From NCBI RefSeq assembly GCF_002760615.1, contig NZ_AWWI01000182.1, positions 62,001 to 126,000 of the forward strand: a DNA stretch of 64,000 bases, in the 5' to 3' direction. Positions 28,606-36,338 of the stretch are shown here, in pieces. The notes beneath the pieces are model-generated. The model searched no databases. It had not been told where the DNA came from and was given only the letters and a program-made list of their open reading frames with translations. Position 1 is the first letter of the stretch, and every line of letters begins with the position of its first letter. Position numbers and translations under genes: made by a program. Source of the stretch: Puniceibacterium antarcticum. GTDB lineage: Bacteria; Pseudomonadota; Alphaproteobacteria; Rhodobacterales; Rhodobacteraceae.

Positions 28606-30435
28606 TCAGGCGGCGTCCTCTGCATCTTCGGCCTGCTGGCGCTGCCAGAGCTGGGCATAGCGCCCCTGCCGGGCAAGCAGATCGTCATGGGTGCCGCTTT
28701 CCATCACTGCACCGTCCTGCAACACGACGATGCGGTCCGCATCAGCGATGGTGCTGAGCCGGTGGGCGATGGTGATCACCGTGCGCCCCTCGGCCGCGAC
28801 CCGCAGGGCCGACTGGATCTCTGCCTCTGTCTCGGTATCCAGCGCGCTCGTCGCCTCGTCCAGCAACAGGATCGGCGGGTTCTTGAGCAGGGTGCGCGCA
28901 ATGCCCACCCGCTGCTTTTCACCACCCGACAGCTTCAGGCCACGCTCGCCCACCATCGTCTCATACCCCTCCGGCAGACGGGAGATGAAATCGTGGATTT
29001 GCGCGGAGCGCGCGGCGGCGATGATCTCGTCCTCGGTGGCACCGTCGCGGCCATAGGCGATATTGTAACGGATCGTGTCGTTGAACAGCACAGTGTCCTG
29101 CGGCACGACGCCGATCGCCCGGTGCAGACTGTTCTGCGTGACATCGCGCAGATCCTGCCCGTCGATGGTCAGCGCCCCGCCGGTCACATCGTAAAACCGG
29201 AACAACAAGCGCCCGATGGTCGACTTGCCCGATCCCGACGGGCCGACCAGCGCCACATTCTCGCCCGCACCAACCTTCAGAGACACCCCCTTCAGGATCG
29301 GGCGCGTCGCGTCATACCCAAAGCGGATGTCGTGCAGCTCCACCACGCCCCCGGTGACAACGATATCTTTTGCGCCGGGTCTATCGGTCACTTCCGGCGG
29401 CTGGCCCAGCAGGTCGAACATCTGACCCATGTCCACAAGGCTCTGGCGGATCTCACGATAGACGGTGCCAAGAAAGTTCAGCGGCATGGTGATCTGGATC
29501 ATATAGGCGTTGACCATGACAAAATCGCCGACGGTCATGGCCCCCTTCTGCACCCCGATCGCCGCCATGACCATGACCGCCACCAGACCCGAGGTGATCA
29601 GCACCGATTGGCCAAAGTTGAGGAACGCCAGCGAGGTCGCGGTTTTGACCGCCGCCGCCTCGTAGTGCTGCATGGCGTGATCATAGCGGCGCGCCTCACG
29701 CGACTCGGCCCCGAAATACTTGACCGTTTCAAAGTTGAGCAGGGAATCGATGGCTTTCTGGTTGGCATCGGTGTCCTGCGCATTCATCTCGCGGCGCAGT
29801 TTCACCCGCCATTCGGTGACCTTGAAGGTAAACCAGACATATAGCGCGATGGTGCCGCCCACGACCACCAGATACCAGACATCAAACAGGTAGAACAGGA
29901 TGCCCGCGATCATCATCAGTTCCAGCACCAGCGGCCCGATGCTGAACAACAAAAAGCGCAGCAGGAAATCGACCCCCTTCACCCCGCGTTCAATGATGCG
30001 CGACAGCCCGCCGGTCTTGCGCGTGATGTGATAGCGCATGGACATGCGGTGGATATGGGTGAACGTCTCCAGCGCCAGCGCGCGCAGGGCGCGCTGCCCT
30101 ACCCGGGCGAACACCCCGTCGCGCAGCTGCTGAAAGCCGACGTTCATCAGCCGCGCCATGCCATAGGCCACGGTCAGCCCGATGGCCCCCAGCGCGAGGT
30201 CCGGCACATCGCCGCCCAGCGTGTCGACGGCGGATTTGTACAGCAGCGGCGTGCCCACGGCGATCAGTTTGGCCACCATCAGCAGCACCAGCGACAGCGT
30301 CACCCGATGCCGCACCCAGGGTGTGTCCTTGGGCCAGAGGTATGGACCCACGCGACGAATCGTGCGCCAGCCCGAGGCGCGCTCTTCGCGGGCAAGGTCT
30401 GCGCTGTCGGCGTCCTGAGAGCTGTCGGGGGGCAT
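28606..30435 (-). CDS. Atm1/ABCB7-type ABC exporter (fused membrane and ATPase domains)
   Basis: A 609-residue half-transporter. Six membrane helices (about residues 45-340) include NQKAIDSLLNFETVKYFGAE, the hallmark of the Atm1/HMT1 group. An ATPase domain follows with Walker A GPSGSGKS (about 398-405), signature LSGGEKQRVGIARTLL and Walker B ILLLDEATS. Relatives export glutathione-linked sulfur or metal conjugates (mitochondrial Atm1, Novosphingobium NaAtm1); the same role is inferred here. The gene appears to be monocistronic. Confidence 0.88.
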   Translation of the reverse strand: MPPDSSQDADSADLAREERASGWRTIRRVGPYLWPKDTPWVRHRVTLSLVLLMVAKLIAVGTPLLYKSAVDTLGGDVPDLALGAIGLTVAYGMARLMNVGFQQLRDGVFARVGQRALRALALETFTHIHRMSMRYHITRKTGGLSRIIERGVKGVDFLLRFLLFSIGPLVLELMMIAGILFYLFDVWYLVVVGGTIALYVWFTFKVTEWRVKLRREMNAQDTDANQKAIDSLLNFETVKYFGAESREARRYDHAMQHYEAAAVKTATSLAFLNFGQSVLITSGLVAVMVMAAIGVQKGAMTVGDFVMVNAYMIQITMPLNFLGTVYREIRQSLVDMGQMFDLLGQPPEVTDRPGAKDIVVTGGVVELHDIRFGYDATRPILKGVSLKVGAGENVALVGPSGSGKSTIGRLLFRFYDVTGGALTIDGQDLRDVTQNSLHRAIGVVPQDTVLFNDTIRYNIAYGRDGATEDEIIAAARSAQIHDFISRLPEGYETMVGERGLKLSGGEKQRVGIARTLLKNPPILLLDEATSALDTETEAEIQSALRVAAEGRTVITIAHRLSTIADADRIVVLQDGAVMESGTHDDLLARQGRYAQLWQRQQAEDAEDAA

Positions 30436-30530
30436 CGTCTGTCCTTGATCTGTCCGCGTCTCAGATAGCGCGCGCCCCCCGGAATGGCCAGCCGCAGCCG
30501 GGGCCCTCGCCCTGCGTCGCCTTGCCCCGG

Positions 30531-30600
30531 CTTCATCTGCCCAAAAATATCCCGGGGGAGTCGCCCGTCAGGGCGACGGGGGCAGCGCCCCCTGCTCCCT
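30531..30600. repeat. Copy B of the CCCGGGATATTT-family intergenic repeat
   Basis: CTTCATCTGCCCAAAAATAT, then CCCGGGGGAG and two GC-rich stems (TCGCCCG...CGGGCGA-like and GGGGGC...GCCCCC). It sits just after the stop codon of the LysM gene on the minus strand, hairpin side towards the gene. Confidence 0.8.
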
Positions 30601-30612
30601 GCCCTCCCGCAT

Positions 30613-31968
30613 TCAGTCCGGGATGCTGAACACCTGCCCCGGATAGATAAGATCGGGATTGCGGATCGATTCCCGGTTCGCCTCGAAGACGCGCAGATAG
30701 GCGGTGCCTTCGCCATATCGGTCGCGTGCGATGGCCCAGAGCGTGTTGCCCGGCTGCACGGTCAGGACCCGCACCGGCGCGGATCCGGCCTGTGCGGCGG
30801 CGGCGGCCAGCGCATCTGCCGTTTCGCGCAGGAACGGGCTTTCCACGCGCGAGGTCACGCCGCCGGCAGTATCCATCTGATCGATACGCAGCTGGTAGGT
30901 GCCGCTGTCCACATCCTGCAGCGTCAGGCGCCAGCGGCCGTCAGCACCGATGGGCCCGCCGCTGACCGGGCGGTTGTCGAGGTAGAGGCGCACCGCCTCC
31001 TCCCCCGTGCCGCGACCGCTCAGAACCACCGCGCCATCCGCCTCATAAGTGATCGCATCCAACGCGACCTGGTTTTGCACGCCCGGGGGGGCTGCCGGGT
31101 CACCGGGAGGCTGGAGCAGATCGACACCGTCCCGGTTCGACAGGATCACCGCCGGGGTCCGCGCCGGATCAGAGGGCGCTGGCGCTGTGGACAGACCGCT
31201 GCCCGCACCAGAGGCCAAGGCCGGGCTCTGGGTTTCCCCGGCAAGGGTAAGGGATGCCTGCGCCGGATCGGGGGCGGCGACGCTCGTCACTTCCGGCGCG
31301 GAGCCGGAAGAGGCCGGACCCGGCGGCGCATCCACGCTCAACTGTGGCGGCGCGGTTTCGGACAAGTTGTCCTGAGACAGCGCGATCTGCGGCGCGGCCC
31401 CGTCCCCGAACAGCGCCCGTTCGGGCGTTGGGGCTAGGATCACCTGTTCCAGCGCATCGCGGCTGCCCGCGTCGCCCTCAGCATGCAGGCTCAGGCTCCG
31501 GGGCCGGTCGCTGGGCGGCAGGCTCAGAAAGCTCACGAACCGCCCCGAGGCATCGGCCCGCGCCGTATCGGCCAGCACGCCGTCGATGCGCAGTTCGACC
31601 TCTGCCCCCGGGGCCGCAGCCCCGGCCACAAGGGTTTCGCCATCAAGTTGCACCCGCACGAGGTCAAAGCTGGGCAGGGTCGGATCCGCCGGCAATTGCT
31701 GCGCCTGCACCGCCGGTGCTGGTACGGGGTCTGATACTGGCACGGAATCTGACGCTGGCGCGGGCGTGGCAGCGGCCGCAGGGTCGGCCTGCGCGGCAGC
31801 GGGGTCGGCCTGCACCGCGACCGCACCAGTTTGCGCCACCGGTGCGGGCGGCGTCGGACCGTCCTGTCGCACTGTCAGGCGCCCCGAAAAGACAAGCCCC
31901 GCCAGAACCACGGCCAGCGCCGCACCTGCCCCCAAGGCGATGCCGCCTGCCCCCTGCAAACTTGCCAT
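30613..31968 (-). CDS. LysM-domain envelope protein
   Basis: A 451-residue protein with an N-terminal membrane helix (GIALGAGAALAVVLAGLVFSG) and a long low-complexity Pro/Ala/Asp region (about residues 35-95). Two Ig-like beta segments (VRVQLDGETLVAGAAAPGAEVELRIDG and ITYEADGAVVLSGRGTGEEA) follow, and a C-terminal LysM (VLTVQPGNTLWAIARDRYGEG...NPDLIYPGQVFSIPD, about 402-450). LysM binds peptidoglycan, so it probably tethers the inner membrane to the wall. The direct repeat DPAAAQADPAAAATPAPA lies in the linker. Confidence 0.85.
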   Translation of the reverse strand: MASLQGAGGIALGAGAALAVVLAGLVFSGRLTVRQDGPTPPAPVAQTGAVAVQADPAAAQADPAAAATPAPASDSVPVSDPVPAPAVQAQQLPADPTLPSFDLVRVQLDGETLVAGAAAPGAEVELRIDGVLADTARADASGRFVSFLSLPPSDRPRSLSLHAEGDAGSRDALEQVILAPTPERALFGDGAAPQIALSQDNLSETAPPQLSVDAPPGPASSGSAPEVTSVAAPDPAQASLTLAGETQSPALASGAGSGLSTAPAPSDPARTPAVILSNRDGVDLLQPPGDPAAPPGVQNQVALDAITYEADGAVVLSGRGTGEEAVRLYLDNRPVSGGPIGADGRWRLTLQDVDSGTYQLRIDQMDTAGGVTSRVESPFLRETADALAAAAAQAGSAPVRVLTVQPGNTLWAIARDRYGEGTAYLRVFEANRESIRNPDLIYPGQVFSIPD

Positions 31969-32087
31969 CCCGTCATCTGCTCCCTTTTACCCGTCTCATC
32001 ATGTCTCATGACACCCTGCGCAGTTGAGCGTCGATATCAAGCACGATATGACCACTCAAAATGTCAAATCCGGTCAGGATCCCAATC

Positions 32088-32639
32088 ATGTCCATGAAAT
32101 CCATCTGTGTCTACTGTGGCAGCCGTTCCGGCGCCGATCCCGCCTTTGCCGAACAGGCCACCGCCCTGGGTCGGGGTATCGCACAAGAAGGTTGGCGTCT
32201 GGTGTACGGCGCCGGGGATGTGGGGCTGATGGGGGTGGTGGCACGCGCCGCACAGGCCGCCGGGGCCGACACCTTTGGCGTGATCCCCGAACATCTGCTG
32301 AAATGGGAGGTGGGCAAGACCGACCTCACCCGCTTTATCGTCACCGAGACGATGCATGAGCGCAAGAAGGTGATGCTTATGAATGCCGATGCCATCGTGG
32401 TGATGCCAGGTGGTGCAGGATCGCTGGATGAATTCTTTGAGGTGCTGACCTGGCGCCAGCTGGGCCTGCATGCCAAGCCGATCCTGCTGATGAATGTCGC
32501 AGGCTACTGGGACCCGTTGCAGGGCCTGCTGGATCACGTGGTCCAGCAGGGCTTTGCCGATGAGAGCCTGCTGGGCTTTGTTCAGAGCGAAGCGTCGGCC
32601 GATGCCGTTCTGGCCGCCTTGCGCCGGGCGTTTTCCTGA
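32088..32639 (+). CDS. LOG-family (TIGR00730) Rossmann-fold hydrolase
   Basis: A 183-residue protein of the lysine-decarboxylase-like/LOG family. It opens with ICVYCGSRSGADPAF and has GWRLVYGAGDVGLMG, MHERKKVMLMNADAIVVMPGGAGSLDE and FEVLTWRQLG. LOG proteins cleave cytokinin riboside or related nucleotide monophosphates to release the base. The signature PGGxGTxxE reads PGGAGSLDE here, a conservative Thr-to-Ser change. ATG 32088 and ATG 32094 are both possible starts. The 3' end overlaps convergent rarD by 58 bases. Confidence 0.87.
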   Translation: MSMKSICVYCGSRSGADPAFAEQATALGRGIAQEGWRLVYGAGDVGLMGVVARAAQAAGADTFGVIPEHLLKWEVGKTDLTRFIVTETMHERKKVMLMNADAIVVMPGGAGSLDEFFEVLTWRQLGLHAKPILLMNVAGYWDPLQGLLDHVVQQGFADESLLGFVQSEASADAVLAALRRAFS

Positions 32640-33496
32640 CGCAGGGCGGCGGTGGAATAAAGGCCCAGCGCCGTCCAGATCAGCCCGAAAGCCACCGCAT
32701 CCACCAGCCCGAAGGGTTCGCCGAACAGCAGCACGGCCAGCAGGAATTGCAGCGTCGGGTTGAGGTATTGCACCAGCCCGATGGTCGACATGGTCACGCG
32801 CTGGGTGGCAAAGGAAAACAGGATCAGCGGCACGCCGGTCAGCGGCCCCGACAGCATCAGCAGCGCAGAGGTGCCGATGTCGGTGCCAAAGGCGCCGCCC
32901 ACCCCCGCGTGCATGTGCCAGAGCCAGCCCAGCGCCAGCGGTGACAACAGCAGCACCTCGGCGGTGACGGACACGATCGGGCCGACGGTCAGGCGTTTCT
33001 TGGCCAGACTGTAAAGGCCAAAGGACAGCGCGATCAGCAGCGAAATCCACGGCGTCACCCCTGCTGCGACGGACAGGATCAGCACCGCAAGCGTGGCAAG
33101 TCCCACCGCCAGTTTCTGCAGCTGCCCCAGCCGTTCGCCAAAAGCCACAACCCCCAGCAGCACTGCCACCAGCGGATAGATGTAATAGCCAAGCGACGCT
33201 TCGGTCGCATGGTTGTTGGTCACCGAAAAGATGAACAGGAACCAGTTGGACGAAATTGCCAGCGCCGCAAAGCCAAGAATCGCGATGCTTTGCACTGATC
33301 CCAGCGCAGCGCGCAGCCGGGTGATCTTGCCCTGAAACAGCAGGACAAGGGTAAAGAATGCCGCCGACCACAGCGTGCGATGCGAAAGCACCTCAAGCGG
33401 CGGCACATGGGACAGGAGTTTGTAATACAGCGGGGACAGGCCCCAGATGGTGCAGCAAGCCACCATGGCAAGCACCCCGGCGCGTGCAGATTGCAT
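32582..33496 (-). CDS. rarD: RarD-type EamA transporter
   Basis: A 304-residue, ten-helix member of the RarD branch of EamA transporters. The start GVLAMVACCTIWGLSPLYYKLL and LEVLSHRTLWSAAFF are branch-specific, as is AISSNWFLFIFSVTNNHATEASLGYYIYPLVAVLLGV. The E. coli homolog was named for chloramphenicol sensitivity, but the physiological substrate is unknown. It converges on, and overlaps, the LOG-family gene. Confidence 0.87.
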   Translation of the reverse strand: MQSARAGVLAMVACCTIWGLSPLYYKLLSHVPPLEVLSHRTLWSAAFFTLVLLFQGKITRLRAALGSVQSIAILGFAALAISSNWFLFIFSVTNNHATEASLGYYIYPLVAVLLGVVAFGERLGQLQKLAVGLATLAVLILSVAAGVTPWISLLIALSFGLYSLAKKRLTVGPIVSVTAEVLLLSPLALGWLWHMHAGVGGAFGTDIGTSALLMLSGPLTGVPLILFSFATQRVTMSTIGLVQYLNPTLQFLLAVLLFGEPFGLVDAVAFGLIWTALGLYSTAALRQENARRKAARTASADASL

Positions 33497-33604
33497 GATC
33501 TTTCCCCTTGTCCGTTGGGCGCTGTCTAGTCTGCGCAGGAAGGGGCATCAAGGCGATCACCGCTGTTTGCCGTCAGCGCGGTCGGAGTTGCCGGAATTTC
33601 AGAC

Positions 33605-33643
33605 GTTCCTGCCCGGCGCCCTCTTCTGGCACCGGGCAGGAAC
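33605..33643. repeat. Long perfect inverted repeat between rarD and the host-attachment gene
   Basis: GTTCCTGCCCGG and CCGGGCAGGAAC are exact 12-base complements, with a further GCC/GGC pair inside. The hairpin lies 45 bases after the stop of the host-attachment-family gene and lacks a T-run. It may be a transcript-end stabiliser. Confidence 0.65.
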
Positions 33644-33687
33644 TTGGGCAGAGACCGTTTGTCTGGGCGCGCAAACCTGTGGTCGGC

Positions 33688-34143
33688 TCAACCCGCTGCC
33701 AGCGTGTCGCGCAGCAGCGTTTCGATCTTGTCGATCGGATGATTGGTCAGGGTCTTGTTCACCTCAGCCACCACGCGCGACCTCACCTCGCTGTGCAGCT
33801 TGCCGCGCAGGTCCCCCAGAATGTTGGGGGAGGCGACCAGAACGATGCGCTCGAACGCGCCCTTGTGGGCCTGCTTGTACAGCAGATCAGCCAGGTCATC
33901 AGCAAACCGTTCCTTGGCCAGTTCGTGCCAGTCGGTATCCTCCAGCGCAGAGCGCTGCCCGGGGCCGCCATCAGCCACGCGGCCGGGCCGGTTTGCGGAT
34001 TGTGCGCGGTCTGACGGATTTTCCTGCTGTTCGATGCGCACCACGTTCAGATCCGGGTTCATGTCATCAAGATCATTGCGCAGCAACAGCGCCTTTTCGC
34101 TGTCAGCCACCAGAACCCAGGTGCCTCTGGTCAGAATACCCAT
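33688..34143 (-). CDS. Host attachment (Host_attach/baeRF-like) family protein
   Basis: A 151-residue soluble protein. It begins GTWVLVADSEKALLLRN and ends with the family's conserved half: FADDLADLLYKQAHKGAFERIVLVASPNILGDLRGKL...VNKTLTNHPIDKIETLL. The family name comes from an Agrobacterium plant-attachment gene; the fold resembles the release-factor eRF1 central domain and the biochemical role is unknown. The start codon overlaps the stop of the small upstream gene by one base (TGATG), so the two are coupled. Confidence 0.8.
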   Translation of the reverse strand: MGILTRGTWVLVADSEKALLLRNDLDDMNPDLNVVRIEQQENPSDRAQSANRPGRVADGGPGQRSALEDTDWHELAKERFADDLADLLYKQAHKGAFERIVLVASPNILGDLRGKLHSEVRSRVVAEVNKTLTNHPIDKIETLLRDTLAAG

Positions 34144-34364
34144 CAGACCTTCTCCTTGTCGCCGCTGTCGGTCTTGTCTTGGTTCAGGGGCCGCGTCGCC
34201 CCGGACGAGGTTTCGTCATACCGCTTGCCGTCGTCGCGGGTGGCGACCTTGCGCTGCAGCTCTCCTCCGGCGCGCCTCTGCTGGCCTGCGGTCTGTGGCG
34301 CTGCGTTCCCCAGTATTGCACTGGTTTCGCTTCTGCCATCGCTGGATCTGTGACGCTCTGCCAT
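34143..34364 (-). CDS. Small hydrophilic hypothetical protein (73 aa)
   Basis: A 73-residue charged, probably disordered protein rich in Arg, Ser, Gly, Asp and Gln. It has no hydrophobic segment and no recognised domain. It is a likely real gene because its ATG follows AAAGGAGGCATCCC, a near-perfect ribosome site, and its stop overlaps the next start (TGATG). It may serve or regulate the host-attachment-family protein. No homolog is recognised by eye. Confidence 0.6.
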   Translation of the reverse strand: MAERHRSSDGRSETSAILGNAAPQTAGQQRRAGGELQRKVATRDDGKRYDETSSGATRPLNQDKTDSGDKEKV

Positions 34365-34442
34365 GGGATGCCTCCTTTTGACGTTGTATCAAATCAACGC
34401 AAGGGCCGCGCCGGGTGTTCCGAAAGCTATGAGAAGAAACGC

Positions 34443-34470
34443 AAAACGCCCCGCAAATCCTACGGGGCGT
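34443..34470 (-). terminator. Terminator of sodB
   Basis: On the minus strand ACGCCCCG and CGGGGCGT form an eight-base stem with a nine-base loop, followed by TTT. It lies about 50 bases after the sodB stop. Confidence 0.8.
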
Positions 34471-34517
34471 TCGGGCGTCAACATATGTCGGCGCAGATTT
34501 TACGGTCCAGTCAGGCC

Positions 34518-35126
34518 TCAGGCCTTGGACAGGCGCTCTGCCACGTTTTCCCAGTTCACGAGGTTGTCGAGGAAGTTCGTGAGGTAGGCGGGACGCTTGT
34601 TGCGGAAGTCGATGTAATAGGAATGTTCCCACACATCGCAGCCCAGCAGCGTGGTCTGACCGAAGCACAGCGGGTTCACGCCGTTTTCCGTTTTGGTGAT
34701 TTTCAGCGTGCCATCGGTGTCGACAACCAGCCATGCCCAGCCCGACCCGAACTGACCGCCGCCGGCGGCTGCAAAGTTTTCCTTGAACTTTTCGACCGAC
34801 CCAAAGGCCTCTGCCAGACGGCTTTCCAGCTCGGACGGCAGGGCGTTCGAACCCGGGCCCATCATTTCCCAGAACTGGGTGTGGTTCCAGTGCTGCGAGG
34901 CGTTGTTGAAGATGCCCGACTGTGCGACGGCGCCCGCGTCATAGGTGCCTTTTACGATCTCTTCGACCGACTTGTCTTCCCACTCGGTCCCGGCAATCAG
35001 CTTGGAGCCGTTGTCGACATAGGCCTTGTGGTGGATGTCATGGTGAAATTCGAGCGTTTCCTTGGACATGCCTTTGCTGGCAAGCGCGTCATGTGCATAG
35101 GGAAGATTCGGAAGTTCGAAAGCCAT
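34518..35126 (-). CDS. sodB: Superoxide dismutase, Fe/Mn type
   Basis: A 202-residue iron/manganese superoxide dismutase. It shows LPNLPYAHDAL, the metal-binding region LEFHHDIHHKAYVDN, NHTQFWEMM, FGSGWAWLVVD and the signature DVWEHSYYIDFRN. It removes superoxide in the cytoplasm. The metal cannot be settled by eye. Single gene with its own terminator. Confidence 0.96.
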   Translation of the reverse strand: MAFELPNLPYAHDALASKGMSKETLEFHHDIHHKAYVDNGSKLIAGTEWEDKSVEEIVKGTYDAGAVAQSGIFNNASQHWNHTQFWEMMGPGSNALPSELESRLAEAFGSVEKFKENFAAAGGGQFGSGWAWLVVDTDGTLKITKTENGVNPLCFGQTTLLGCDVWEHSYYIDFRNKRPAYLTNFLDNLVNWENVAERLSKA

Positions 35127-35218
35127 GGTGTGACCCCTCTCGGTTATGAAAATCGCTGACCGTTACCTGATGCCTTGCGGCACGGACGTCAAGTCCGAGG
35201 TATAGCCCTGTCATGGGA

Positions 35219-35626
35219 TCAACGCGTCTCGACGTTACATGTTCCCGCGCCGTTGAACTGGTTTGCATAGCCGATCGGGATCGCGGACAGCAGCATTTTC
35301 TTCGCGCCCTTGAGGTAGGTCGCGGTGTATTGGAACTTGCCCACATACTGCCCCCCCGTGGTCGTCATCGCGAAGGTCCAGACGAATGTGGTCCGCTTTG
35401 CGTTATCCGCCGCAACCTTTCCTTGTAGCGGGGCACCGTCGTTATAATACAGGATCAGCGGGTCAGACACGGTCACAGTCTCAGCGCCGTCTTCACGCCC
35501 CACGAACAGAACTTCAGGAATCCAGCCGCTGTTGCCGGTTTCCGTGAGTCTGCAGATGTAGATCTGTGCGGCCTCTGCCATGGGCGCGCTGCACAGGCAG
35601 AACGCTAGAATGATACCTCTGAGCAA
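35219..35626 (-). CDS. Small secreted hypothetical protein (135 aa)
   Basis: The TTG at 35626 is chosen because AGGAGA precedes it and the following residues form a signal peptide (LRGIILAFCLCSAPMAEA). The mature protein of about 117 residues has two cysteines (one in IYICRLTE, one in GTCNVETR) that could form a disulfide, and alternating beta-like segments such as TFVWTFAMTTTGGQYVGKFQYTATYLKGAKKM. I do not recognise the family. It follows the sarcosine oxidase operon but is separated by 145 bases, and its link to it is unclear. Confidence 0.65.
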   Translation of the reverse strand: MLRGIILAFCLCSAPMAEAAQIYICRLTETGNSGWIPEVLFVGREDGAETVTVSDPLILYYNDGAPLQGKVAADNAKRTTFVWTFAMTTTGGQYVGKFQYTATYLKGAKKMLLSAIPIGYANQFNGAGTCNVETR

Positions 35627-35771
35627 GAAAGTCTCCTGGTGAACGCGGCTGCGGGCCGCAAGGGCGGCTTTGGGCAACCTTAAGGAGATCCGCGGGCAGT
35701 GAACAGCCACGCCGGGCGCAGGCTGGATTTTCTTTACGCCCTGCGCCGCGGCTGCGTTTGGATTGGGCGGA

Positions 35772-36338
35772 TCAGAAGATCCCAACCGCCGTGCCCGGCG
35801 TCGCCGCGTTGCACAGCAGCGCGAACATATAAGGCGCGACTGAACGGAAGCAGATGATCTGCGCCGTCTCTGCATCGCTCAGCCAGACCGCTGCCGCGAC
35901 CTGTGCAAACCGGGTGCGGCGCACGGTACCGGGCTGGAATGCCGCTGGCGACATATCCACCGGGGCGAGCTTGGCAACCACCTCGCGCAGCTGCGGCCCG
36001 CTCAGCGTAAAGATTGCCCGTGCATCGGACACATCCACCACCAGCGCATGGGTGTCCCCCAGCGCGGCGGTCAGCTTTGCCACCCTGTCGCTTGTGTCAC
36101 CATGCGGGCACAGCAGCAGCAGCTCGTCCGGGGACATCCAGACAAGGGTGCTGTCGCCGCCCGACACGACGCCGCGTTGTCCCGGCAGGGCCAGGCCGGT
36201 CACATCGCTGACCGCCTTTGCAAACCCCTCGTCCAAGACAGTGCCGCGCAGGGTGATCATGCCCTGCAGGCCAGCCTCTTGAACATGGGCCAGACCGTCA
36301 AAGGTGGCGCGGTTCAGCGCACTCACGGGTTCAGACAT
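35772..36338 (-). CDS. soxG: Sarcosine oxidase subunit gamma
   Basis: A 188-residue protein of the SoxG family, distantly related to the folate-binding GcvT fold. Conserved stretches are MITLRGTVLDEGFAKAV, TLVWMSPDELLLLCP and VVDVSDARAIFTLSGP. It is the smaller essential subunit of heterotetrameric sarcosine oxidase. It overlaps soxA by 8 bases and closes the soxBDAG order. The ATG at 36338 starts MSEPVSALN. Confidence 0.92.
   Translation of the reverse strand: MSEPVSALNRATFDGLAHVQEAGLQGMITLRGTVLDEGFAKAVSDVTGLALPGQRGVVSGGDSTLVWMSPDELLLLCPHGDTSDRVAKLTAALGDTHALVVDVSDARAIFTLSGPQLREVVAKLAPVDMSPAAFQPGTVRRTRFAQVAAAVWLSDAETAQIICFRSVAPYMFALLCNAATPGTAVGIF

Noticed and set aside
33447-35159. 570-codon plus-strand frame across rarD end, host-attachment gene and sodB
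   Set aside because: It runs antisense through several certain genes and their terminator; no protein family visible.
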